Source: Acanthaster planci
Lineage: Eukaryota; Echinodermata; Asteroidea; Valvatida; Acanthasteridae
Reading direction: 5' to 3'
NCBI RefSeq assembly: GCF_001949145.1
Contig: NW_019091387.1
Coordinates: 924,267-984,266, forward strand
DNA: 60,000 nucleotides
Made by a program: the position numbers and the translations under genes. Below the pieces are notes generated by a model. The model saw only the letters and a list, made by a program, of their open reading frames with translations. It was not told the origin of the DNA and did not search any database. This document shows positions 38,101 through 49,186 of the stretch, in pieces (positions within the stretch are counted from its first letter, which is position 1; the number at the start of each line of letters is the position of its first letter).

Positions 38101-41100
38101 CAATTTAAACATTAACACAGAAGCGTATTTGATGCAAAATATCCCTATGTGGCACAATGCTACACAAATATTTGGACTCCCCTTTTGACTTTCTCTTCAA
38201 ACCAATTTTTTGTTCTAATTGCATTGTTTGCGCTATTTTTTGTCAGCAAGACATTGCAACTTAACCCTTCCAGCTGAAGTTCCTTTTTTTCTCTCTGCAC
38301 TATGGGCTGAAACATGAACAATTTTAGTCACATGCCAGTTTGACCACTGATGAATAAAACAGCGAAAGAAGATCTTCAAACAATTCTAACAACTTGACCT
38401 GAAGGGCCCTTTGACTGGGAAACAAAGACTGACAAACGAAACAGCGGTGTACTTCAAAAAGTTACAAGAACGGTGAAAAATGTCATACGTTTTAATTAGT
38501 CTCTTAAACACGTGAATGTAAGAAATCTGCTGACTGCATCTAGTTACACTTGCTAAAAACTGCAGCAAAAACCTGTTGCAAAATAACTCAAACGTCAGTT
38601 CCAACTGAACTTTCTCACCTGAATTGTGAAAGTTCCAGCTTCCTGATTGGTTGCTATGTGGATCTCCAAGGGCAGGTCCCCGCTGACCCCTGACCCAGAG
38701 GTTAATGATAGGTAGCGCAGCTTCTCCAGGGCGTCGCTGGCATTGGATATAAGCTCCCGGATGAAAACCTGCAGTGAGATCAGAGGTTCTTCCAACTTTN
38801 GAGGTTAATTTCCATAAATAGACAGGTTTTTCTTAATAAACAAATGCCATTCACACACGTAAATACCTAGGTCGGTTCACACATCTGGCGAATACGAAAG
38901 CAAAGGGATTTTGATGTCACTAAAAATCTGCAGCAAAATTTTGCCCAAGTTGAAATGTGTTCAACTTTTACGAATTTGCAGCACAAATATTTTGATCTGC
39001 CCTCACAAATACGCGTTCATTTTTGGTTTTGTGTGAAGTATGAAACGATGTTTAGGTGTTAGGTCAAAATACAGACGTTTTAGAAACAGTTGAATGGTTG
39101 GTGTTAATCCCCCTTCACTCCGTTTGTCTTTTGGTGTTGGACAGTTCAACGGTTTGAAAAGAACCGTCTGCCCTGGACGGTCTGGCTTCACGAGCAACCC
39201 TGACAACAATGGAGTTTGTGGCTTACACAGCCATAGTTGTGAACAAAAGATCCTATTCCAGGAGAACTTCACTGGCCCCGTTCAGCCTTCCTGGGCTGAC
39301 CGTGAGGATTAGTGGTTGACACCTTGTGATAGAGATGTAAAATCAACTGCATTCCAGGCTACAGACATTTCTTCAGCTTCAGAAACGTTTTGAGTGGGTA
39401 TTTCATGACAAAAAGACATCGCCACAAGATCGTTGTTCGTCTTTAAGCACTTTTTAGACTGGAAAATAAATACGTTTATACGGGAGTGACGGGAAATGCC
39501 AAACACGGCTGCCTCATTTTACTGCCTGATCTATCATCTCTGAAAGGAAATATCCTCATAGACACAATATGAATTTATTTGGAACTTCAGTCACGTAGTA
39601 CCATATTCTTTGAAGGTAAATAAAAAGTCAAACTCCGCATCAAATAGTGCCGCAAGTATGTGTCAAGGATCAGTTCGGTTCAGACAGGGCTCGGACATTT
39701 TTTGCCTAACTTCGGATCAGTTGGGGTTCTGACATGTATACACGTACACGTACAATGCACACTGAGACATCGAAAGGCTTGCTACGATCGTGCCGCAAAG
39801 GCCTTTAAAGTATTCATATGTATAAAATTCTGAATCTCCTATCTCTACCCATCCACGAGCAACTTTGCTTTGAATATCTGTTTCCTCAGAGTTTGTTTAT
39901 GAGTACATTCCATATAAAGTTACCACTAGAGGTGTGACAGTTTCTGAGCGTGTTTTGCCGACCAGATGCGTTTGTGTTCGGACCACGCTTTACTCAACAA
40001 AACGTTATTAAGATATGTGTAAATAGAAAAAAACAGCATGCTCAATTAGGACTTTCCTCCAGATTAAAATCAAATTTCAAGCAATTTGTGTTTTTGGTTA
40101 TTTTTGCAAAATAGATGGCTTTCGAAAACTACAAAAATGGCTTGCGTTGCGTATCCGAGGAGGAACCTTTCCAAGGACGGCGTGCACGTGACCAAAGGGA
40201 CAATTTTCCATCAGCCTCTTTTGAAGGGATAACAGCATTTTGTTATTTGAGGTCTGGCAAATTCCATTACAACGCATTCGCACTACGATCAAACCCTTCA
40301 TGGTCAAATGAAAGGCAAGTTAGGCCACCGTGCGAACAAAAATCTCCTCGCGCGCGGGACATGCACCAAACCGCTTGGCAAAATTTTCATCCGGGGATGC
40401 CTTGGATCGAGCACGAGTCCGACTGTGATCAGCGTCCAATCAAAATTTGTTTTGCATTCCATTTATGAGACCATTGGCCTAATATGGAACGTCATTACCC
40501 TAATATGGAATGTAAGGGCGTGGGTATCAGAGATTGGCAAATGAAATAACAAATCTGAATATACATGAGCACGATTGGATGTAGTGAGAATTTAGAAATG
40601 TTATGCAGCGACAATGCCGTACTTTGCGTGTTCTTGGTTGATTTCTGAGTGATCCTCACCACATGCTTTTTACAACTATTTCATGATACCGGCCATTGTA
40701 AGTTTCAGTATGTTCATGCACGTGTGGAGCACGCCGTACAACTCGTTATCCATTTTTCGTTGTGTTTGTTTTTATTAAGTTTTCTTGTATTTTTGTATGT
40801 GTTCCCGCGTGCCATCAATGAAATGCCTTATTAAAGCCGTACATCCAAACCGAACAGTTTGGTTCGGTTCGAAAGTGCCTTGTTTGATAATTTTTGCCTC
40901 GGTTCGGTGGTTGGCCTGCAGCACTAGATTAAATTGTTCATTTAAGTTTAATAGGTAAAGTCAAACACCAGAGATTAGTATAAAATCCAACAGGTTTTTT
41001 TCCCAACATGAATTTCATGCAGCCACAAAGTATTCAAAGAGTACAAAAGAATCATACGTACAAAACATACATGTATTGCAACGTGCACACATGTACTACT

Positions 41101-44100
41101 GACTTAAAGAGAAAACATGTACTTGTATCCTTAAATCGTGCGGGTGCAGCTTCGAAGTAGAAAGCGCGTAGTTTGTGTACGTGTCTTCCTCGATCCTACA
41201 CATGAAAACCTGCGAGTGCACAATGCTGAGTCCCAGCTTGTGCGTACGGTAAAAAAAGAGGTTTTATCTATAACTACATGTTGGCGAACAGAACACTATG
41301 TCATGTATGATTCAGGTAAATACTATTTCGAGTTAGTATATTTGATCCTGCAGGTATGCAGTTAGGTGTGTGTTAGATTCCCGATACCGAGACAAAATAT
41401 CAAGATTACAGAGTATCGAGACCTGAAAAGACTGGTCTGGAAACCACCAGCGCAGATATTTCACACTTTATTAGCAACACAACTACGCAATACACATGTT
41501 TTATCAGGAAGTTAAAACAGTCTGCCAATCTAAATCCTCCTGCGGAGCTGCAAAGTAAAGAGCTATTGTTATGACTCATCCACCAGACCGCAGAAGTCTG
41601 TGATGCCGTAATGCGATGAGCTGCCCATTGTTTACTGGAAGCTGCAGAGTGCACGGCGTACTCAACCGCAACGGTTTGGCCTGCCTCGCTGAAGCGTTCG
41701 TCTGTTTGATGTTGACCGTCGCTGGGGCTTACCGTTTAAAAAGCGTTGAACGCTTTCAAAAGCTTTGTATTTTGACCTCACGTCTTAGACAGTTACCCTG
41801 TGTGACCGTGTATTAACATTTGATAATATCCGCTGCAACTCAAGCTTGATGAGTGCATATTGATTGGCTTGTTCCTTTTTGCTCTCTTTTCCATCTCTTA
41901 TTTCACGGTATTGCACCTCTGAATATTTGAATAGTTGATACTTGATCAAATATTCAAATATTTGAATACTACGCACAGGCCAACTGGGCACATGTGAATA
42001 AGACTTTTGCGAGTAATTCAATGGATATGAAAGGCACAAAGGAACCAGTCCATTCCAGAGATGGTGGTCGCTATGCAAAAGCTTGCTCGAAATTACCAGA
42101 GGTATAGCAACAGTATCTTTAGTCTGGGGAATTCAAATTGTTATGATTATGTGCAATCGGGTAACTCAGTGTAGCAGATTTTATTCAAATTTAACTAGCA
42201 AAAGGCTTAGACTGGGTCCAAATCGCTTCGCTAAGGCTGGAAATCGCGCATGAGTCAATGGCAGTGGCCACAGCCAGTTCCCATGAAGTCGTGTGTAAAT
42301 TCCAGCCGTAGCCAAGTGATTCGGACACGACCTTGTTATGGACATGGGGAAGTTTCACAGACTAGTCAACAGTCTACGTCCAACATGTCCTAAGCATTTT
42401 TTCATGCTGCTGCAGCCACCACTGTTTAGTGACAATGACAATATCCCNTACCTCATTCTCCGAATACAGCGACTTGGCCACAATATCTAGCAACATCCTC
42501 GTCTCGGCTTGAAACTCATGATTCTCTGGCGTCCCTGTAGCAAACAAGGAGATGTGTAACAGATTCATGGGTTGGCAATGTCGAAATTGAAAGCCAGGTT
42601 AAATGTTCATTTTTCTAAAGTTGAGAGTGGAGATGATTTTATGACAAATTTAGGAGGTTCCTCATGCATGCCAATCATCATACAAATTATTGCTTTAAAT
42701 TTGAGTAGGTTGCATGGAAAAGCATTTTCAGTTGACCATACTGACAAGTCTGCCACATTGAATTGAAAGCGAATTGGGAACCTAAAAATAAAAACGAAGT
42801 ATGAAAGTGATGACAATATTTCATCACAGATTGATTTCATTTACAATGATAAATGATTTAATTTTTTCATTGAATGATTTACTATATCTAAATTTATGTT
42901 TTAAGTAATATTGAAAAGTAAGGCAAGGAACCGGAAATAGTCTGGTGCCACTCATTTGACAAATTAAATTGAATAGGATTGATTCAGGGAACATGATCAA
43001 AATGGCTTCCTTGCGAATACAATCTGCTGACGTGGAATGACCAACGTACATGTTACATGTATGTATATTACACGCAGGCACTGCGTAAGTGGAATACACC
43101 ACTAAGCAAGCTTCATCAATGATGTTCACATACCAGTGACCGTTTCTGAATCTTGAATAATGCTGTGCAGCTGCTCGGCCTCTTCGGCAGGTTGGTCGGA
43201 CGTCTCGCTGCACAACCTATGGGAGGTGCTCAGCCATCGTTGGGGGTTGGATGAGAAGGTTTGAGAAGGAACGCCAAGATGCCTGAATGCCAATCCTTGA
43301 CCTGAGAGGACTGTTATGTCAACAGAATTGGTTGAAAAAAGGAGAAAAAAAGTTCCTACCTATGGTACCAACTCTGCTTTCTGATAACATGAAATGGGAA
43401 GTAGAACCATTTTTTATGGGGGGGGGAGAACATTACAATCAATCCTTAAACCAATGACCTACTCCATGGCCCATCACATGGACATTTAAATCGCCACTTT
43501 CAATCATAATTGAAATCAGATGATTTTTGTTAGACATGGTGCAACAATAAATTTCCCATTTTTTACACTGGCTTATGGATTCTTCTAAGCCTTTGACATT
43601 TGAAATTGAAAATACACCTTCCTGAACCTGTAAGTTCATGTACCTATGTCACAGTACTGACAAGGAGTATGGGTGCTAACAGGTGACAAGATATCAAAGT
43701 TAACAAAAATTTTTTTGTACATACATGTGGGAAATTCCAGAAATTAGGGGTCCAAAAGTGTGACATTTTCGTATCCCTGTTACATCTGACCTTTGTTATT
43801 TGATACAGAAACATGACCGGAATGGATTTCAAACTACAGTAGTAGTATTTGTTTGGCAGGTAGTTTGCATTAGTTCATCCCTCTTGGAAATCAGAAAATG
43901 TTTTCTGAACTTATAAAATCATACGTCAGATGTGACAGGGACACCAAAAAAAATGGACACCTGATTTCTAGAACTACCCATGTACACATGCAGTTGAGGC
44001 AAAAAGTTGACATACATGTACATGTACATTGTACACCTGGTAGAACAAAACAGTCTTCCTCAAATTTCACCACTTAACTCATTCCTACCAACTCGTCTTT

Positions 44101-47100
44101 TCACAAGGACGGACAAGCTGGGTCTCTACTTAATGTACATGGCGTATGCATCAAATAACAACACCCAGGGACATACATGTACGTGTACATGATTCATACC
44201 TATTTACATTTACAAAAAAATCAAAATTTTACGTAAATATACTCCGACACTAATATTTACATGTAGCTCCACTTTATGTAATTTTTACACATGTTTTATC
44301 ACATAACGTAGTCGCAGTGGACCACTTTCTGAAGTGTTTCTGATCAGCAATAACGGGGTAAATGTAAATTTTCACAAAATGATTTTCCAGAAATATTAAT
44401 ATTTGGAACCATAATAAATGTCTCTGAGTATTCTTACTTGAAGTGCACACTATGAGCATAAAGTCTAGCTACAGTTTGTCTGACCTCTTAAAGAAAAAGT
44501 TGGCAAGATTATTTAAGATAGCAAAAATTTCACCAAGTGTACATGTCAGGCTTAGAGTAGTGAAATATTGTATTTTGAAATGGTGTTTTTGGACAGTATT
44601 ATCCCTCCTTTTGCTGTAACCCTCAAAAACAGTCAAAATATCAATCCAATCCAAGTGGCTAAACTTAACCCCAACAGTCCTCAATCCTTCACCTGTTGGA
44701 GGACTGAGGACTGTTAGGATTAATATACATGTACATGCCAGTCAAAAACAGTGAAATTACATGTACATGTATGGCAGGCAGTTTGACCAGTCAAATTCAG
44801 TTGACTGGTTTTGATTGATAAAACAGTCACATTAGACGGTCATAAGGTTTTGTGTGGGAAATATGTGTTTGGAATTACTACTGGGGGCTTCATTTCCAAC
44901 TTGTAATGTTCTGTTTTGTTTTTGTATAATGACATGTTTTCGTTTATTTTAGGCTCAGATTTTACCCAGACTTTATAAAAGCCATATTGGTAACCCCCTT
45001 GACGACTGGAAGTTTTTTTCTGAAAGCCGACTCCGAGAATTCCAGCGTCACTTGGCCACGAAGGCCACCTGCCAAACCGCAAATTCGCAGTTTGTGGCCC
45101 TGCGTGCGCTGCACACTTTGAATTACACAGTGAAAAGGCTGATTGTTCGGTGGCATGCGGCTCTACTCAAGCTTCCACGTTCCCGTTGCCTCTTTTCAAA
45201 GTGGGGACTATTGTGAAGCTGGTGATAATGATGCAAATTTAGTCTTTTCATTTCTGGGCTACACACAAAGGCCAATCACCATACAAGAGCCAGGGTCTGC
45301 CTTCTTTCACGGTGTTCGCTCGAGCGTGGGCTGAGAATAATAACTTAAAAGTGGGCTGAGGATCTCAATTTTTATGGCGGCTCTCACCATCATCTGTCGC
45401 AAAGGGGTTAACAATCCTCACAGCCTTTTTTTTTGTTCCTTTTTTCAAAAACATACATACTTTTTGGGATCTTTCACTTTTCCCCCCTCTTTTCTCTGTT
45501 TTCCTTTATTTACAACTTTTCTCTGTTTCTTTTTATTCCATTTGTTTCTCTTGTTTTCTCTTCTGGTATACTTTTATATCCTTGAGGTTTTATTCTGCAG
45601 AATGAAACTCAAGGAAGCATCTTCCTCTGCACAGGTGAAAGTTACAGGAGGCACAGCCGGAACGTGGTGTGACAGGATGCCCCTTTGGTGTCTTGCGCCC
45701 CTGCTGACGGCAGTGCACACACATCTTGGCAGCCTCGACGGGCATGAGGATGCACTGGTGGAGGGGACCATTGATGTGTAGTACAAGTGGGAGGTTAGCT
45801 TGCTGGTGATGCCTGATGGAGCCTTCAGCAATGCCTGCAATTAGCCTCTCTCCAATCTCCACTGTGAAGACGCGGTGGGTGATGGGGATGGCTGTGGTCC
45901 CGTCTTTCTCCAAATTCATCTTGCAGCACATCTGGCCACATCGAGAAGGAAGTAGAGAATTTTCTTCCACCATGCCATGGACTGCCGGCTGCAGGTGTGG
46001 CAGGTACAAAGCTGGTCGCCTTTGTCGACCCCACCATAAACTGGGTGTAGTCTATGTCATGGGAAGGAGCTTTCACAGGCTTCTTGGAGGCCTTCTTCTC
46101 ATCTTTCTCCTTGGTACTCCTCATGAGGAAGTTGGTGTTCTTCTTGGGATAGCCCTGGTGGCATACATGTATGGAGAGAAATGACGTAACTTTTGTGTCA
46201 CGCCACAGGACCATCGTCACCTTGTCCTTATGGCGGGCATAGATGGTTCCTCAAGGTGCCTTGCTCATTTGGGTCATGTCCTGGTGGCCGGTGGGGTTGA
46301 CCTCTGGGTTCATGCTGAACTCGGTGGGGAGCCCTCAGGAAGATCTTTCGATGGCTCTGTAGAGGTACGTTTTATTTTCCCGAAGTAATGAGGCAAGGGA
46401 GACTGAAGTGTAGAGCCGGTCAAAGAACAGTTGATGGTACATCCCAAAGAACGGTTCCATCACCTTGAGGGAGATGTTCAACATCTTCGTCTTCTCCTCT
46501 GGATGAACGATCATGTTGAGGAGGTAGCCAGAACGGGATTCGCAGACTGCGTAGATTTTAAACCCCATCTTGCATGGCTTTAGGGGAAAGAAGAAGCGCT
46601 TGACGCTCGCCTCGGTGCCCTTTTATTTCACCATGGTCTCATCAAGGGTCAACTCTATCATGGGGGCAAAGATGTTGATGCAGTGCTCCTTCGCTGTGTC
46701 CCAGATGAGCTCCAACAGATACAGAGGATGAGCCTTTTTATACATGAACCTTTCTGCCTTCCGCTTCATCTTGTGTGGGCTCTTTGTCGGATTTGTGCAG
46801 CAGAGGACTTCCGAAAGCAAGTCGAATCTTGCCTTGGTCACGGTACTGGCAATTTTGAGGTTGACCACTGACTCACTGGTAGACCAGTCATCCTCGGGGT
46901 TGCTGTTACTGTGAACTCCCTGGATGATTCGGATGCCCACCCAAGCCTTGATTTCTTCTTTTGTTGTTGCCTTGATGAAGCGGGGGTTTGAACCCCCGTT
47001 GATGTTGGTCCACCTGGCACTTTTCTTGAACATCTTCTCCAGAAAAAAATTGCAAGAGGTAGGTCAGTGGATTATCGTCTTCTGGCCGTTAAAATGTTGG

Positions 47101-49119
47101 GCCAAACTCCTTGCCCCTGAACCGGTGAATATGGAACTTGAGGAGGTCCCTGGTCCAACCGTATTTGTCTTGCCTGTACAGCGGTGGCTTATGGAGAGTG
47201 GGTTTATTTGGGTCATCAACAGATCCTGGGTAAACTCGCTTCTGTCTTCTTCCACGAGTTCTCCTGGGTGCCTCTTCTTCATCATCGGGTTCTGTTGATA
47301 ATTCTCCAGACTTGAATTCCAGCCCTGATGAAGAATCTACTGTACTCTCGGCACAGAAACATTCATCTTCGTCTTCGTCATCTTCTTCATCCCAGTCCTC
47401 TCGCATAGAGGACATCAGATCTCCTTCAGACCCTGATTCAATCAAAGCTGATGCCTCTCCCTCCTCATTCTCCTCTCTCTCTCTTCTTCTTTGCTGTTGC
47501 CAGCTCCATATCTGAAGCTCCGTCCACTGGCTTTCTTTTCTTAGCCATGGATCTGGTAAAGATCGGCAGCTCCTCTTCCCTCAGATCTTCCTGCAAGCTC
47601 TGAGCCTCTCGATAAACCATTTTTCTTTTCTTTCGTGTACACTGAAACTGCTCTTGAGCAAAGGGTGAACTATAGGGATGTTGCGTCTCCTTATATACCT
47701 TCTGTTCCTTTTCTTAACGTTTGGCATTATATAATATCATGTGAGAAGCTGTAACTCACAAAAATTCATTATTGTTATTATAATTGGTTCTCTACCTGTA
47801 ATGTTACAAAGCATTTTGAACATTCCCCTTTAAGTAGTGGAACATGCCATTTTATATGCAGCATACAGTGCAAAGTTAAGTCCACAGCATACATGTACAC
47901 AGCCAAGATGGGGGTACTGTTTATGTCAATCACTTCCACACACTTACCTGCTTATCCATCCTTGAAACACTCTACCCAATCAATGAGGGTCACAGTTATA
48001 CATCCTCCACAACCTTGCTTTCAAAATCATGCCCTTGGTCGGAGTGAAGACGTTGGGACAATCCGTAGTGAACAAAGAAGTTCTCCCATTAGACCTTAGC
48101 TACAGTGCGAGCCATTTGATCTTTTGTGGGAAATGCCTGGGTATATCTAGTAAAGTGATCAGTCACTACCAAGATGGACTTTTTGTTGTTATGGTGGGAT
48201 TGTCCCAACGTCTTCACTCCGACCAAGGGCGTGATTTTGAAAGCAAGGTTGTGAAGGAGTTGGCTTTCTGTATCAATCAGTACCAGCCACTCAGCAACTA
48301 CAGACAGTACTCAATTCGATCAAAAACAATCAATAGACACTGGACACTCCCAGCAGCCCTATCACAGCCAGTCACACCATGTACACACTCACTTACTAGT
48401 ACTACAACAGTCACCAACAGTCAACCCAATTCTTGTAAACATAGTCTTTTTAACAGTCAAAATCAATCAGTTGACTGTTTTTGACTGAAATAACAATGTC
48501 ATAAATAAATTGTACACTTGCATAGGAGGGTTTAAGTATCCCAATCCAACCATTGGTTGCAAATAGTAATAAATTACCATTAATCACCACAGGCCTTGAA
48601 AGTCAAACAGACGTGACATGAACAGAGCTTGCAGGATATCTGACAGTATTTAGTTTTCATTTTAATGGATGTTTAAAACAGTAGACATGATAGAGTTGGT
48701 TGGCCGCGCAGGAAATTTCTATTTTCTCCCAAAAAGTGCGGGACGAGTGAACCTAACTATTATCTTTGGAAATCCAGTGAATCCCACAGTTTGGTCAGTG
48801 CAGGGAGCTATGAAAAGGAGGAGGCGCATTGCAATGAAATGGACATCTACATGTAGGCCCATGTACATGTACGCTAAAGTACATGTACATGTAGTCTGAC
48901 TCTGACACGTCTGGTGATGGAAGTCACAGATTTGGCATCGAGAAGGCTTCAAAGCATTCTTAAAACAACAAAAATATTACCATTTATACATGGATGACAC
49001 AGATGATCTTTAACAAGAACGGAAGAAGTCCGAAAAGGTCTGGTTTGGCCTCGAATAAGCAGAGGAACTAGGCCTACTCGTTTGACCGCACTCACGCCGT
49101 TTCTCATGGATGTCGCCAT
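26115..49119 (-). CDS. TRAP1: TRAP1, mitochondrial Hsp90-family chaperone, 17 exons
   Basis: ATP-dependent Hsp90 paralogue of the mitochondrial matrix that folds matrix clients and modulates respiration. Coding exons 5' to 3': 48981-49119 (tentative), 43134-43301, 42452-42534, 38619-38768, 37841-37912, 36120-36289, 35019-35128, 34255-34328, 32828-33107, 32007-32076, 31218-31365, 30395-30522, 29371-29564, 29086-29171, 28338-28483, 27300-27372, 26115-26216. GT-AG borders and phases agree throughout; 2193 nt, 730 aa (human 704). GHKL ATPase: [17 protein letters not shown] with catalytic Glu135 and Asn139, DTGVGMT at 181, [13 protein letters not shown] at 225. Middle domain: [17 protein letters not shown] and [14 protein letters not shown] with the gamma-phosphate Arg429. 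C-terminal dimerisation domain: [18 protein letters not shown] and [14 protein letters not shown]. It ends TLEKY with no EEVD, as expected for TRAP1. Exon 2 carries an Arg-rich presequence end (QRWLSTSHR). An ambiguous N (42448) falls in the donor after exon 3. Confidence 0.95.
26780..27005 (+). mobile_element. LINE-like 3' tail in last TRAP1 intron
   Basis: T-rich sequence ending in TTTTTAATAAACCAATAATAAA, the kind of 3' end with short A/T-rich tandem tail seen in CR1/L2-type retrotransposons of marine invertebrates. It is antisense to TRAP1, with no coding part left. Family assignment is tentative. Confidence 0.35.
27685..27840. mobile_element. Truncated copy of the TIR element with tRNA-like core
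   Basis: The left arm at about 27685-27749 (ACATGTATTATAACACTGTA, then AGTGTTTGCCCCTGAAGGCT) matches both arms of the complete element at 27953-28170. It is followed by the tRNA-like core in reverse orientation, and the other arm is missing after 27840. Opposite core orientation relative to the retained arm shows this is a separate copy, not a simple duplication of the neighbour. Confidence 0.65.
27758..27837 (-). tRNA. tRNA-like sequence (probably a pseudogene) in truncated TIR element
   Basis: On the minus strand it shows an A-box-like TGGTCGAATGGTTAAGACG, an arm TCTGC/GCAGG around ACTAGTAA, and a B-box GGGTTCGAGTCCCACC. The CTAGTAA loop is the one found in tRNA-Thr(AGU). The anticodon loop has eight rather than seven bases and the acceptor stem is imperfect, so I read it as a tRNA-derived module rather than a working tRNA gene. 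Confidence 0.45.
27953..28170. mobile_element. TIR element with tRNA-like core, complete, about 218 bp
   Basis: Two arms of about 60 bases face each other. Left: ACATGTATTATAACACTGTA, TACTCAGTGCTTGCCCTCGA, AGGCTTGTGAAAA. The right arm reads the same on the opposite strand with few changes. The tRNA-like core (28022-28097) sits between them. No transposase. It lies in the TRAP1 intron between exons 15 and 16. Confidence 0.7.
28022..28097 (+). tRNA. tRNA-like sequence inside TIR element
   Basis: AGCTCGG...CCGAGTA closes as an acceptor stem of about six pairs with one wobble. A-box TGGTCGAGTGGTTAAGA, anticodon arm TCTGC/GCAGA with an eight-base loop ACTATTAA, and T arm GTGGG-TTCAAGT-CCCAC follow. 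Both pol III promoter boxes look usable. The long anticodon loop and the 64% similar twin at 27758-27837 argue for a SINE-type or pseudo-tRNA module. Confidence 0.5.
30771..30932. mobile_element. Tigger/pogo-like MITE with TA duplication
   Basis: 158-bp insert flanked by TA on both sides. Left end CAGTACAACTTCGTTAAT and right end (reverse complement) CAGTTGAACCTCATTAAT agree at 14 of 18 positions. The CAGT..AACCTCGTTAAT form is the classic pogo/Tigger end. It lies in the TRAP1 intron between exons 11 and 12. Confidence 0.7.
32350..32455 (+). repeat. Dispersed repeat R3, copy 1
   Basis: GCATGCCTCTTCGACCAATA, TGATTTGCCAAATGC, CGTCAAGC.GAAGGATGTGCG and CGGTGCCAC occur here and at 58800-58896 in the same order. 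It lies in a TRAP1 intron. No structure or coding seen. Confidence 0.6.
33152..33692. repeat. CACAAGACC minisatellite with inverted tail and assembly gap
   Basis: More than 25 imperfect copies of an approximately 12-base unit around CACAAGACCAG run up to and after an N gap (33328-33493). They are followed at about 33646-33692 by copies in reverse orientation (GGTCTTGTG). The array starts about 45 bases from the TRAP1 exon 9 acceptor at 33108. A related (GGACTTGTGA)n stretch lies at 21317-21370 in the F-box gene. Confidence 0.85.
33328..33493. other. Assembly gap (166 N) inside minisatellite
   Basis: N run flanked on both sides by the CACAAGACC array, so the gap is almost certainly unresolved array sequence. 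Confidence 0.99.
35601..35930. repeat. Telomere-like (TAACCC) ended segment with perfect hairpin
   Basis: CTAACCCTAACCCTA at about 35603 is mirrored by GGTTAGGGTTA at about 35911. Just inside the left end a perfect 16-bp hairpin occurs: ACATAATACTACAAGT at 35617-35632, loop TACT, and its exact reverse complement at 35637-35652. Possibly a foldback element; it lies in the TRAP1 intron between exons 6 and 7. Confidence 0.5.
36633..36878 (+). mobile_element. LINE-like 3' end with (GATTTGATTC)n tail
   Basis: An AT-rich stretch ends in GCAATAAAGTTTGATGT, followed at 36834-36878 by more than four copies of the ten-base unit GATTTGATTC. A polyadenylation-like motif followed by a tandem tail is typical of non-LTR retrotransposon 3' ends. 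No coding remnant. It is antisense to TRAP1. Confidence 0.4.
42213..42332. mobile_element. Short foldback (MITE-like) element
   Basis: The left arm GGTCCAAATCGCTTCGCTAA with GGCTGGAAAT is mirrored at the right end, where the reverse complement reads GGTCGTGTCCGAATCACTTG with GGCTGGAATT. About 120 bp, non-coding, about 120 bases from TRAP1 exon 3. Confidence 0.5.
45425..45560. repeat. Pyrimidine-rich tract
   Basis: About 135 bases of almost only C and T on the plus strand, just beyond the piggyBac C-terminus. No gene. On the minus strand (TRAP1 sense) it is purine-rich, so it does not serve as a splice tract there. Confidence 0.6.
45590..47624 (-). pseudogene. Decayed piggyBac-type transposase in TRAP1 intron 1
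   Basis: Pieces of one piggyBac transposase lie in order on the minus strand but in several frames. About 47450-47624 and 47089-47445: acidic, low-complexity N-terminus ([10 protein letters not shown]). 46623-47033: the [13 protein letters not shown] block and LTLDETMVK, which holds one of the catalytic aspartates. 46335-46568: [16 protein letters not shown] and FFDRLYTS, holding a second aspartate. 45825-46220: linker. 45590-46009: the C-terminal cysteine-rich finger ([12 protein letters not shown], ending [15 protein letters not shown]). Frameshifts between blocks make it non-functional. TTAA sites flank the area (45408, 47714) but no matching TIRs are visible, so the ends are unknown. Confidence 0.85.
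48001..48262. mobile_element. Ty3/gypsy integrase fragment with inverted partial duplication
   Basis: On the minus strand from about 48181 to 48001 an integrase-core fragment is readable: [18 protein letters not shown], then an in-frame stop, then [10 protein letters not shown] and RLHSDQG.DFESK. The last part is repeated in opposite orientation on the plus strand at 48195-48256, about 95% identical over about 61 bases, separated by about 130 bases. No LTRs, reverse transcriptase or gag are seen, so this is an old, broken fragment in TRAP1 intron 1. Confidence 0.8.
48981..49119 (-). CDS. TRAP1: Tentative TRAP1 exon 1 (mitochondrial presequence)
   Basis: ATG at 49119 opens a frame that reads [16 protein letters not shown] and continues with [12 protein letters not shown]: basic, hydroxylated and without acidic residues for 37 positions, as in matrix-targeting signals. 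The donor G|GTAATA at 48981 is in phase 1 and joins the phase-1 acceptor of exon 2 at 43301. The joined presequence of about 70 residues is longer than in vertebrates. The assignment rests on targeting character, strand and phase, not on sequence similarity; the 5.7-kb intron holds the piggyBac and gypsy remnants. Confidence 0.55.
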
Positions 49120-49146
49120 TTTTTCTTGAACGTGAAAAGTGAAAGC

Positions 49147-49160
49147 GCGCCCTCTGGTGG
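49147..49160 (-). promoter_or_regulatory. CTCF-like motif just upstream of TRAP1 ATG
   Basis: The minus strand reads CCACCAGAGGGCGC, one base away from the CTCF core CCACCAGGGGGCGC. It ends 28 bases from the tentative TRAP1 start codon. Confidence 0.45.
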
Positions 49161-49186
49161 TAACAGTATGATTGAATAGGGACCTT

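Noticed and set aside
39094-39312. 72-codon plus-strand frame with evenly spaced Cys and Gly in a TRAP1 intron
   Set aside because: No signal peptide, no splice partners and no family recognised. The minus frame is equally open, so it is not evidence of a gene.
44962-45156. Minus-strand frame as alternative TRAP1 exon 1
   Set aside because: It lacks a targeting-type leader and a donor in phase 1. The frame at 49119 fits both.
45342-47717. TTAA sites as exact ends of the piggyBac element
   Set aside because: Sequences next to the TTAA sites do not match each other as inverted repeats, so the borders are not supported.
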